Shown in pieces: positions 1 through 5,939 of a stretch of DNA of 9,926 nt. Both the position numbers and the translations under genes were made by a program. The stretch is from Actinomycetes bacterium (GTDB lineage: Bacteria; Actinomycetota; Actinomycetes; Actinomycetales; Cellulomonadaceae): positions 1 through 9,926 of the forward strand of contig JAFAEH010000122.1 in the NCBI GenBank assembly GCA_023424135.1. The letters run 5' to 3'. Position 1 is the first letter of the stretch; the number at the start of each line of letters is the position of its first letter. The notes under the pieces were generated by a model. It saw nothing but the letters and a program-made list of their open reading frames with translations. It was not told the origin of the DNA and did no database searches.

Positions 1-851
1 GTGGGCCCGTGCGCCGCCTCGTCGTCGGGACGCGCGTCGTCGGGACGCGCGTCGTCGAGGTCGGCGCGCTCGAGGCGCCCGAGCGCGAGCAGGCGTGCCG
101 TGCGGCCCCGGCCGACGAGGTCGGCGACCGCCTCGCTCGCCGGACGCGCGACGACCTCGAGCGGGGCGGCGAGCTGCTCGACGTGCGCGCCACGGCTCAG
201 GACGACGACGCGGTCGGCCATGCGCACGGCCTCGTCGATGTCGTGCGTCACGAGCATCACGGTGGTGCCGAGCTCGCGCTGCAGGCGCGTGAACTCCTGC
301 TGCAGGCGGGCGCGTCCGACCGGGTCGACCGCGCCGAACGGCTCGTCCATGAGCAGCACGGGCGGGTCCGTCGCGAGCGCACGCGCGACACCCACGCGCT
401 GCTGCTCGCCACCCGACAGCTCGTGCGGCCAGCGGCGCGCGTACCGGGCGGGGTCGAGCCCGACGAGCGTGAGGAGCTCGTCGACGCGCTCGCGCGTGCG
501 CCGACGGTCCCACCCGAGCAGACCGGGCACCGTCGCGACGTTCTGGGCGACCGTGCGGTGCGGGAACAGCCCGACGTTCTGGATGACGTAGCCGATCCGG
601 CGGCGCAGCGCCACGGGGTCGACGTCCGTGACGTCCTCGTCGCCGAGCAGGATGCGCCCGGACGTCGGCTCGACGAGCCGGTTCGCCATGCGCAGCGTGG
701 TCGACTTGCCGCACCCGGACGGGCCGACCAGGACGAGCAGCTCGCCCGTGCGCACCGACAGCGACAGGTCGTCCACGGCCGCGAGCGCCTGGGCACCCGC
801 GTACTCCTTGCGCACCGCGTCGAAGCGGATGGCCACGTCGTGGCTCGTCAC
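1..851 (-). CDS. Osmoprotectant (glycine betaine/quaternary amine-type) ABC transporter ATP-binding protein, 3' end outside window
   Basis: This is the nucleotide-binding subunit that would hydrolyse ATP in the cytoplasm to drive the importer whose other parts are encoded divergently at 1033-3608. All ABC motifs are visible: Walker A GPSGCGKST (residues 43-51), Q-loop Q91, signature LSGGEQQ (145-151), Walker B LLMDEP (166-171) and the H-loop His203. The stretch GYVIQNVGLFPH is typical of the OpuCA/ProV branch of the family. The GTG start at 851 is chosen because an AAGGGG-like ribosome site lies just upstream and the product begins VTSHDVAIRFDAV, directly ahead of the first ABC strand. At least 283 residues are visible and no stop is reached. 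The visible tail after about residue 265 is Asp/Arg/Pro-rich, and no CBS domain can be recognised before the edge. Transport class is fairly sure; the exact substrate is inferred. Confidence 0.93.
   Translation of the reverse strand, partial: MTSHDVAIRFDAVRKEYAGAQALAAVDDLSLSVRTGELLVLVGPSGCGKSTTLRMANRLVEPTSGRILLGDEDVTDVDPVALRRRIGYVIQNVGLFPHRTVAQNVATVPGLLGWDRRRTRERVDELLTLVGLDPARYARRWPHELSGGEQQRVGVARALATDPPVLLMDEPFGAVDPVGRARLQQEFTRLQRELGTTVMLVTHDIDEAVRMADRVVVLSRGAHVEQLAAPLEVVARPASEAVADLVGRGRTARLLALGRLERADLDDARPDDARPDDEAAHGP
21..57. repeat. 15-bp tandem repeat, about 2.5 copies, in the 3' part of the ATPase gene
   Basis: The 15-base unit GTCGTCGGGACGCGC occurs at 21-35 and 36-50 and is followed by a partial third copy (51-57). 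On the coding (minus) strand it makes a repeated Asp-Ala-Arg-Pro-Asp segment in the ATPase's low-complexity tail. The unit length keeps the reading frame, so copy-number change would alter tail length without breaking the protein. Confidence 0.85.
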
Positions 852-915
852 CTGCTGCCCCTTCCCGCGTCGCGCACCGCGACGGCCGGTCCCACCACGT
901 CGTCCACGGGCAGCG

Positions 916-921
916 ACGCTA
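916..921 (-). promoter_or_regulatory. Possible -10 element for the ABC ATPase gene
   Basis: On the minus strand TAGCGT lies about 65 bases upstream of the GTG at 851, and it fits the actinobacterial TANNNT -10 pattern. No convincing -35 hexamer is visible. It sits in the 181-bp divergent region 852-1032 that must hold control for both arms of the transporter. The rest of that region is GC-rich, with no recognisable operator. The call is weak. Confidence 0.3.
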
Positions 922-1019
922 TCCGCAGGCACCGACAGCCGCGCGGCGGCCGCGTGCGGGACGTCGCCGAGGCGGGGGTCCGCCGCCGCACCCGACGCGC
1001 GGGTGTCGGAGGTCGTCAG

Positions 1020-1025
1020 TAGGTT
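1020..1025 (+). promoter_or_regulatory. Candidate -10 element (TAGGTT) for a leaderless permease transcript
   Basis: TAGGTT ends exactly seven bases before the ATG at 1033. This is the spacing expected when transcription begins at the start codon itself, as is common in actinobacteria. It also explains why no well-spaced Shine-Dalgarno precedes this ATG: the nearest GGAGGT at 1008-1013 is 19 bases away. Inferred from spacing only. Confidence 0.45.
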
Positions 1026-1032
1026 CGACGCC

Positions 1033-1752
1033 ATGTCGTCCGGTCCGCCCGCCAACCCGTGGCTCTCGTGGGAGTACCTCGAGCGCAACGGGGCCGACGT
1101 GCTGCGCTACACCGAGCAGCACGTGTCGCTGACGGTCCAGGCGGTGCTCCTCGCCCTCGTCGTCTCGCTGCCCCTCGCGGCGCTCGCGCACGTGCGGCCG
1201 CGTCTCGCGGGCCCGGTGCTCGCGGGCACGGGGGTCCTGTACACGATCCCGTCGCTCGCGCTGTTCGCGGTGCTCGCGCCGTACACGGGCATCGGACGCA
1301 CGACCGTGCTCATCGGGCTGGTCGTGTACGCGTTGCTCATCCTCGTGCGCAACGTGCTCGTGGGGCTGCAGGGCGTCGACCCGGCCGTGCGGGACGCCGC
1401 CCGCGGCATGGGGTACGGACGGCTGCGACTGCTGCTGGGCGTCGAGCTGCCGCAGGCGGTCCCGACGATCGTGACGGGCCTGCGGCTCGCGACCGTGAGC
1501 ACGATCGCGCTGGTCACCGTCGGGGTCGTGGTCGGGTACGGCGGGCTGGGGCAGCTGATGTTCCGGGGCTTCCGGAGCGACTACCACGCCGAGATCATGA
1601 CCGCGACGGTGCTGTGCCTGCTGCTTGCGCTCGTCGCGGACCTGGCGCTCGCGCTGCTGGGGCGCGTCCTGACGCCGTGGCTCCGGACGTCCCGGGTCCG
1701 GCGGCCCGACGCCGAGGACGCCCGGGGGCAGGAGGTCGCGTGGACATCCTGA
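1033..1752 (+). CDS. Osmoprotectant ABC transporter permease (first of two)
   Basis: This is a 239-residue inner-membrane permease of the binding-protein-dependent transport family (OpuCB/OpuCD, ProW-like). The sequence shows about five to six hydrophobic segments, beginning near residue 33 (SLTVQAVLLALVVSLPLAAL) and followed by VLYTIPSLALFAVLAP, which is typical of this subfamily. The EAA-type loop that contacts the ATPase is visible as AARGMGYGRLRLLLGVELPQA. The frame is open upstream to 628, but ATG 1033 is preferred. Upstream codons overlap the divergent ATPase gene and read as Arg/Ala/Ser-rich shadow sequence, while a -10-like box sits seven bases before the ATG. GTG at 1003 is a possible alternative. 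The 3' end overlaps the next permease by 13 bp, so the two are translationally coupled. Confidence 0.92.
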   Translation: MSSGPPANPWLSWEYLERNGADVLRYTEQHVSLTVQAVLLALVVSLPLAALAHVRPRLAGPVLAGTGVLYTIPSLALFAVLAPYTGIGRTTVLIGLVVYALLILVRNVLVGLQGVDPAVRDAARGMGYGRLRLLLGVELPQAVPTIVTGLRLATVSTIALVTVGVVVGYGGLGQLMFRGFRSDYHAEIMTATVLCLLLALVADLALALLGRVLTPWLRTSRVRRPDAEDARGQEVAWTS

Positions 1753-2510
1753 CCGAGGCCTTCCGGTGGCTCAACGACCCGCTCAACTGGACGGGTCGGC
1801 GCGGCGTGCTCGAGCTGACCGCCGCGCACCTGGCCGTGTCGGCCGCCGCCGTCGCGCTGGCGCTCGTCGTGGCACTGCCCCTGGGGCTGTGGCTCGGCCA
1901 CCGCGGTCGCGGGGCGACGCTCGGTGTCGTCGTCGCGAACACGACGCGTGCGCTGCCGACGCTCGCGCTGCTCACCCTCCTCGCGGCGAGCGGCCTGTTC
2001 GGCAACACCGCGACGGCGTTCGCGTGCGCGGTCTTCGCGGTCCCCCCGATCCTCGCCAACGCGGTGACGGGTGTCGGCGGTGTCGACCCGGCCGCGCGGG
2101 ACGCGGCGCGCGGGCTCGGCATGTCCGGCGCACGCGTGCTCTGGACGGTCGAGGTCCCCCTCGCGCTGCCCCTCGTCGCCGCGGGCATCCGCACGGGTGC
2201 CGTGCAGGTGCTCGCGACCGTGCCGCTCGCGGCGCTCGTCGGCGGCACCAGCCTGGGCACGATCGTCGTGACCGGGTTCGGCACCCAGCGCTACGGGCAG
2301 GCTCTCGCCGGCGGCCTGCTCGTCGCGGGCCTGTGCCTGCTCGTCGAGGGGCTGCTCGCGATCGCCGAACGTGCCGTCACACCCGCGGGCCTGCGCGCCC
2401 GGGAACGCGCCACCACAGGCCGGACCGCACGGGCGGGCCGGCGTGAACGACGCTCCCTGGCCGCCGCCGGCACGTCCACCAGCCCGAACGGGTCGGCGCC
2501 GCCGCCCTGA
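1740..2510 (+). CDS. Osmoprotectant ABC transporter permease (second of two)
   Basis: This 256-residue membrane permease is paralogous to the preceding gene, and the two would form the membrane channel as a heterodimer. The segment TRALPTLALLTLLAASGLFG and the EAA-like loop AARGLGMSGARVLWTVEVPLALP mark the OpuC/ProW family. The GTG start at 1740 follows an AGGAGG ribosome site at 1730-1735 that lies inside the end of the upstream gene, and the 13-bp overlap suggests coupled translation. The open frame extends upstream to 1059 but there it shadows the first permease. The last 45 or so residues form a basic, then Ser/Pro-rich tail (RARERATTGRTARAGRRERR and beyond) that is longer than usual for this family and probably a disordered cytoplasmic end. 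Confidence 0.91.
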   Translation: MDILTEAFRWLNDPLNWTGRRGVLELTAAHLAVSAAAVALALVVALPLGLWLGHRGRGATLGVVVANTTRALPTLALLTLLAASGLFGNTATAFACAVFAVPPILANAVTGVGGVDPAARDAARGLGMSGARVLWTVEVPLALPLVAAGIRTGAVQVLATVPLAALVGGTSLGTIVVTGFGTQRYGQALAGGLLVAGLCLLVEGLLAIAERAVTPAGLRARERATTGRTARAGRRERRSLAAAGTSTSPNGSAPPP

Positions 2511-2525
2511 CACCGCACCCGAACC

Positions 2526-2554
2526 CGGTGCCGGTGCGTCCCGCACCGGCACCG
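2526..2554. terminator. Perfect 13-bp-stem hairpin between permease and binding-protein genes
   Basis: The arm CGGTGCCGGTGCG (2526-2538) is followed by a TCC loop and the exact complementary arm (2542-2554). It lies 15 bases after the stop of the second permease and 43 bases before the start of the binding-protein gene. There is no T-tract, so it could be an actinobacterial terminator, a partial attenuator, or an mRNA end-protecting stem that lets the binding protein be made in excess over the membrane subunits. The sequence shows the hairpin; its role is inferred. Confidence 0.6.
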
Positions 2555-2597
2555 TCCGTCCGCACCGACCGGTCGCACCCCACGACAGGAGATCCCG

Positions 2598-3608
2598 ATG
2601 CGCCTCACCCCGCGCACCCGTACGTTCGGCGTCCTCGCCGCCGCCGCACTCGTCCTGACCGCCTGCGGAGACCCCGGCTCCGGCGGCGGGCAGGCCGACG
2701 CCGACCCCACCAGCACGTCGGGCCTGGCGGCCTGCGCGCCGGTCGCCGGCGAGAGCCTGGTCGTGCTCGAGGACGACCAAGGCCTGCAGAACGCCGACAA
2801 CGTCATCGCGGCCGTCAACGCCCAGGTCGCGACGGACCACCCCGACGTCGTCGAGCTGCTCGACGCGGTCGCCGACGCCCTCGACACCGACGTCCTCATC
2901 GGGCTGAACCGGTCCGTGGACGTCGAGCGGCGCACGTCGAGCGAGGTCGCGGCCGAGTTCGTCGACGAGGCCGACCTGGCCGCGCCGGACCCCGGCGTCG
3001 GTGCAGGCACGAGCCTGACGATCGGCGCCGCGAACTTCTCCGAGAGCATCACGCTCGCCGAGATCTACGCCGCGGTCCTGCGCAGCGCCGGGTACGACGC
3101 GCAGGCGCAGACCATCGGCGCACGCGAGACCTACCTGCCCGCGCTGCAGTCCGGGGACCTCGCGGTCGTCCCGGAGTACGCCGCGACGCTCGTGACCTTC
3201 CTCAACGCGCAGGTCAACGGCGCCGACGCACCGTCGGTCGCCTCGAGCGACGTCGACGAGACCGTCGCGGCGCTCGTCCCCCTCGCCGAGGAGAGCGGGC
3301 TGGTCGTCGGTGTCGCGTCCGACGCCCAGGACCAGAACGCGTTCGCCGTCACGGCCGAGTTCGCGCAGGAGCACGGCCTGCAGACGCTGTCCGACCTCGC
3401 GGCGACGTGCGGCGGCATCGTGCTCGCGGGGCCGCCCGAGTGCCCCGAGCGCCCCTTCTGCCAGATCGGCCTCGAGGAGACCTACGGCCTGGAGATCGGC
3501 GACTTCAAGTCGTACGACTTCGCGCTGATCGGCCAGGCCGTGCGGCAGGGCGATGCGGCCCTCGGGCTCGTGACGTCCTCGGACGGGACGCTCGCGTCCG
3601 GCGACTGA
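2598..3608 (+). CDS. Lipoprotein osmoprotectant-binding protein of ABC importer, apparently circularly permuted
   Basis: This 336-residue extracytoplasmic binding protein begins with a lipoprotein signal (basic MRLTPRTR, hydrophobic core, lipobox LTAC with Cys23 as lipid site). AGGAG at 2587-2591 sets the ATG. In standard OpuCC/OsmF/ProX proteins the order is IGxxNFxE ... PEY ... DLA ... TDG, then LVVLEDD ... LN..VD ... VA..fl at the C-terminus. Here LVVLEDDQ (54-61), LIGLNRSVDVE (100-110) and EVAAEFV (116-122) come first. LTIGAANFSES (140-150), VVPEY (190-194), DQNAFAVT (245-252) and LSDLA (264-268) follow, and the protein ends at SSDG (327-330). That is the standard order rotated at the hinge after T/SDG. 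Extra cysteines at 46, 271, 282 and 288 could form disulfides. The ligand, probably betaine or a similar quaternary amine, is inferred from family and neighbours. Confidence 0.88.
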   Translation: MRLTPRTRTFGVLAAAALVLTACGDPGSGGGQADADPTSTSGLAACAPVAGESLVVLEDDQGLQNADNVIAAVNAQVATDHPDVVELLDAVADALDTDVLIGLNRSVDVERRTSSEVAAEFVDEADLAAPDPGVGAGTSLTIGAANFSESITLAEIYAAVLRSAGYDAQAQTIGARETYLPALQSGDLAVVPEYAATLVTFLNAQVNGADAPSVASSDVDETVAALVPLAEESGLVVGVASDAQDQNAFAVTAEFAQEHGLQTLSDLAATCGGIVLAGPPECPERPFCQIGLEETYGLEIGDFKSYDFALIGQAVRQGDAALGLVTSSDGTLASGD

Positions 3609-3609
3609 T

Positions 3610-3659
3610 CCGGACGACCGACCGTCGTCGGGGGCCGTCGGACGCGCCGCGCTCGGCGC
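3610..3659. terminator. Hairpins in the convergent gap after the binding-protein gene
   Basis: Two short inverted repeats fill the 54-bp gap between convergent genes. CCGGACGAC pairs with GTCGTCGG (one bulged base) near 3610-3631, and GCGCCG-CGCT-CGGCGC forms a perfect 6-bp stem at 3644-3659. Neither has a T-tract. They may end transcription from one or both sides, but the stems are short and the call is tentative. Confidence 0.35.
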
Positions 3660-3662
3660 AGC

Positions 3663-5231
3663 TCACCGTCCGGCGGCCTCCAGCAGGCGCAGCCACACCT
3701 CGCTGAGCGTCGGGTAGGCCGGCACGGCGTGCCAGAGCCGTGACAGCGGCACCTCGCCGACGACCGCGACGGTCGCCGCGTGCAGCAGGTCAGCGACGTC
3801 CGGGCCGACGAACGTCGCGCCGACGACGACGTCCCTCGACCGGTCGACCACGAGCTGGGCGCGCCCGGCGTACCCGGGCGCGGTCACGCTCGCCCCGGCG
3901 AGGTCGCCGAGCTCGTAGGCGACGACCTCGACGTCCAGCCCGTCGCCCAGCGCCTGCGCGTGCGTGCGACCCACCCACGCGACCTGAGGACGTGTGAACA
4001 CGACCTGCGGCACCGCCGCGACGTCGGCCGACGCCCGGTACCGGCTCCACGGTGCCGCCACGGCCTCGGCCGCGCGGGAGAGGCCGTGCGGGACGGCACC
4101 CGCCGCTCCTGGCGCCTCGTCGTCCGACCCGCCTGATCCGACCGACCCGCCCGCCGGGCCGTCCGGGCGCGGGTCGAAGCGCGCGGCGATCACGTCGCCG
4201 ACCACCCTCGCGTCGTACTTGCCCTGGTGCGTCGTCGCGGTCCGCCCCGTGACGTCGCCCGCCGCGAACAACCATCCGCCGTCGACACCGCGCACCTGGA
4301 GCTGGTCGTCGACCTCGAGCGCGCCGCCCGGCCTCAGCCCCAGCGACTCGAGACCGAGGTCGTCCGTCGCGGGGCGCCGGCCCGTGGCGACCAGCACCTC
4401 GTCGGCCACCAGGTGCTCGCGCGGGACGTCCCCGGTCCTGCCCTCGACGCCGGGCTCCGCCGCGGCGGCGGTGCGCTCGACCACCAGGTGCACGCCGTCC
4501 TCGTCGCGGGACGCGGCGGTGACCGACGCACCCCACGCGACCCGCACGCCCCGCTCGACGAGGCTGCGGGCGACCGCCTCCCCCGCGAACGGCTCGGCAC
4601 CGCCCAGCAGCCGGTCCCCGCGCACGAGGACCGTGACGTCGCTGCCGAGGTCCGCGAACGCGGTCGCGAGCTCGGTCGCCACGACACCGCCACCGACGAC
4701 GACCAGGCGCGGCGGCACCGCGTGCGCCGACGTCGCCTCGCGGCTGGTCCACGCGCGGACGTGCGCGAGCTCGTCGGGCACCACCGCGACGGACCCCGTC
4801 GCGACGACCACGGCGCGGCGTGCCGTGACGACCAGGCCCTCGCCATCGTCCTCGACGACGAGCCGGCGCGGGCCGGTGAACCTGGCCTGCCCGCGCAGCA
4901 GCGTCAGGCCGGCGCCCTGCACCCACGCGACCTGACCGGTGTCGTCCCAGTGCGCCGCGACCTCGTCGCGCCGCGCGAGGACCGCCGCGACGTCGAGCCC
5001 GCCCGTCACGGCGGCACCCGCACCGGGAACGGCGCGCGCCGCCTCCAGGGCGTCCCCGGGGCGCAGCAGCGCCTTGGACGGCATGCAGGCCCAGTAGGAG
5101 CACTCACCACCGACCAGCGACGACTCGACCACGGCGACGTCCAGGCCCGTGCGCGACGCGCGGTCGGCGACGTTCTCCCCCACCGCTCCCGCACCGAGCA
5201 CCACCACGTCGAACTCGCGCGATCCCACCAT
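3663..5231 (-). CDS. FAD-dependent pyridine nucleotide-disulfide oxidoreductase (dihydrolipoamide dehydrogenase/mercuric reductase-like)
   Basis: This 522-residue cytosolic flavoprotein would pass electrons from NAD(P)H through FAD to a redox-active disulfide. Visible landmarks are the FAD fold GAGAVG (13-18) with Glu36, the active pair GGECSYWACMPSK (Cys44, Cys49), ATGS (144-147), the NAD(P) fold GGGVVATE (180-187), ATGRRP (282-287), the second FAD motif AAGDVTG (323-329), and the dimerisation end HAVPAYPTLSE (501-511). ATG 5231 follows a GGAGGAG ribosome site; upstream codons would read through tRNA-Lys and its terminator. In true Lpd the end reads HxHPTxSE with a catalytic His, but here Tyr506 precedes PT, so this is unlikely to be the classical Lpd. 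A Gly/Ser/Ala-rich insert (about 357-381) follows the second FAD motif. The substrate is unknown; it is not simply MerA, because the C-terminal paired-Cys metal tail and the heavy-metal domain are absent. Confidence 0.9.
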   Translation of the reverse strand: MVGSREFDVVVLGAGAVGENVADRASRTGLDVAVVESSLVGGECSYWACMPSKALLRPGDALEAARAVPGAGAAVTGGLDVAAVLARRDEVAAHWDDTGQVAWVQGAGLTLLRGQARFTGPRRLVVEDDGEGLVVTARRAVVVATGSVAVVPDELAHVRAWTSREATSAHAVPPRLVVVGGGVVATELATAFADLGSDVTVLVRGDRLLGGAEPFAGEAVARSLVERGVRVAWGASVTAASRDEDGVHLVVERTAAAAEPGVEGRTGDVPREHLVADEVLVATGRRPATDDLGLESLGLRPGGALEVDDQLQVRGVDGGWLFAAGDVTGRTATTHQGKYDARVVGDVIAARFDPRPDGPAGGSVGSGGSDDEAPGAAGAVPHGLSRAAEAVAAPWSRYRASADVAAVPQVVFTRPQVAWVGRTHAQALGDGLDVEVVAYELGDLAGASVTAPGYAGRAQLVVDRSRDVVVGATFVGPDVADLLHAATVAVVGEVPLSRLWHAVPAYPTLSEVWLRLLEAAGR

Positions 5232-5360
5232 GGCTCCTCCGCCCGTCGCCCGAGCCCCATCGTGGCCCGCCGCACGCGGCGGCGCCCGGCGAGAGCCCGG
5301 GACAGGGCGGGCACGGCGACGTGGGGCGCCCCTCGATGCCCGACGTCGCGGGCAGGAACG

Positions 5361-5399
5361 CGAGAAACCCCGCCAGGATGGACCTGACGGGGGTTCTCG
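5361..5399 (-). terminator. Hairpin terminator of tRNA-Lys
   Basis: A 17-position stem (arms 5361-5377 and 5383-5399) with loop 5378-5382 begins five bases past the tRNA 3' end on the minus strand. On that strand it has one mismatch and one G-U pair, so it folds better as the tRNA-Lys transcript than as the opposite strand. No T-run follows. It also separates the tRNA from the oxidoreductase gene downstream. Confidence 0.75.
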
Positions 5400-5404
5400 T
5401 TCGG

Positions 5405-5477
<73 letters not shown>

Positions 5478-5488
5478 GCGGCTCGAAG

Positions 5489-5514
5489 AGATTAGCAGGA
5501 CCGTGGGGGTGCAA
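5489..5514 (-). promoter_or_regulatory. Likely promoter of tRNA-Lys
   Basis: On the minus strand TAATCT (5494-5489) lies 11 bases before the tRNA 5' end, preceded by a TTGCAC box (5514-5509). The 14-base spacer is shorter than the ideal 17, so the -35 assignment is less sure than the -10. This is one of the few A/T-containing patches in the region. Confidence 0.45.
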
Positions 5515-5555
5515 GCGAACCGGATCCGGCTGCGGACGGGCGGGTGTGAGCACCC

Positions 5556-5837
5556 TCACGCCCGCGCCGTGCCGGTCCCCTCCTCGCCCTCCCACCAGTG
5601 CTGCTCCGGCAGTCCTTCGGAGGCGGCGAGGGCGGACGACGTCTCACCCGTCGGCGCCAGGAGGTCGACGAGCAGCGCGAGCGGGACGTGCTCGGCCAGG
5701 AGCTCCGCGGCGTGCTGCGCCGCGTCGACCCCGTCGACCGTGACCGCCTCGTCCTGCGCGACCGTGACCGTCTCGTCCTGCGCGGGCGCGTCCTCGTCCG
5801 GCCGACCGGTGTCCGCCGCACCGTGCTGCTCCTGCAT
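5556..5837 (-). CDS. Small acidic protein of unknown function
   Basis: This 93-residue protein is not recognised. It starts MQEQHGAADTG and has an acidic, disordered-looking first third. A tandem octapeptide (AQDETVTV then AQDEAVTV, about residues 19-34) follows. Next comes a likely helical half with AAELLAEHVPLALLVDLLAP (43-62) and a closing motif SEGLPEQHWWEGEE (73-86). ATG 5837 is preferred over the ATG pair at 5888, because the extra upstream codons look like random Arg/Gly-rich translation and a GGGGTGG-like site lies before 5837. No signal peptide or membrane span is evident. It lies 102 bp downstream of the GroES-like gene on the same strand and just upstream of tRNA-Lys. The ordered second half with WW suggests a real, conserved protein, but its function cannot be inferred. 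Confidence 0.7.
   Translation of the reverse strand: MQEQHGAADTGRPDEDAPAQDETVTVAQDEAVTVDGVDAAQHAAELLAEHVPLALLVDLLAPTGETSSALAASEGLPEQHWWEGEEGTGTARA
5738..5785. repeat. 24-bp direct tandem repeat inside the small protein gene
   Basis: Bases 5738-5761 and 5762-5785 are adjacent copies of a 24-base unit that differ at two positions. They encode the duplicated octapeptide of the small protein, so the duplication preserves frame. It is probably a recent slippage or duplication event within a flexible region. Confidence 0.85.
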
Positions 5838-5909
5838 CGTCCACCCCGTCCCGCGCGCCGCGCTCTCGACCGTCCTGCCCCTCATCATGCAAACGCACGG
5901 ACCGCGAGG

Positions 5910-5938
5910 AAAGATCCCCGGTTCTGCTGCACGGGATC
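5910..5938 (-). terminator. Weak terminator candidate after the GroES-like gene
   Basis: On the minus strand, directly after the TGA, GATCCC (5938-5933) can pair with GGGATC (5918-5913) across a 14-base loop, and TTT follows (5912-5910). The stem is short and the loop long for a strong terminator. It could set the 3' end of the GroES-like transcript before the small protein gene. Confidence 0.35.
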
Positions 5939-5939
5939 C

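Noticed and set aside
628..1032. Long N-terminal extension of the first permease
   Set aside because: It overlaps the divergent ATPase gene on the opposite strand and gives low-complexity Arg/Ala/Ser sequence.
1581..3374. Large open frame on the minus strand opposite the permeases and binding protein
   Set aside because: It has no family motif and is rich in Arg/Gly/Asp, as expected of a shadow frame in high-GC DNA; the plus-strand genes are clearly recognised.
3663..5231. Annotation as mercuric reductase or as dihydrolipoamide dehydrogenase proper
   Set aside because: It lacks the N-terminal metal-binding domain and C-terminal Cys pair of MerA, and the HxHPT motif of Lpd; only the superfamily is supported.
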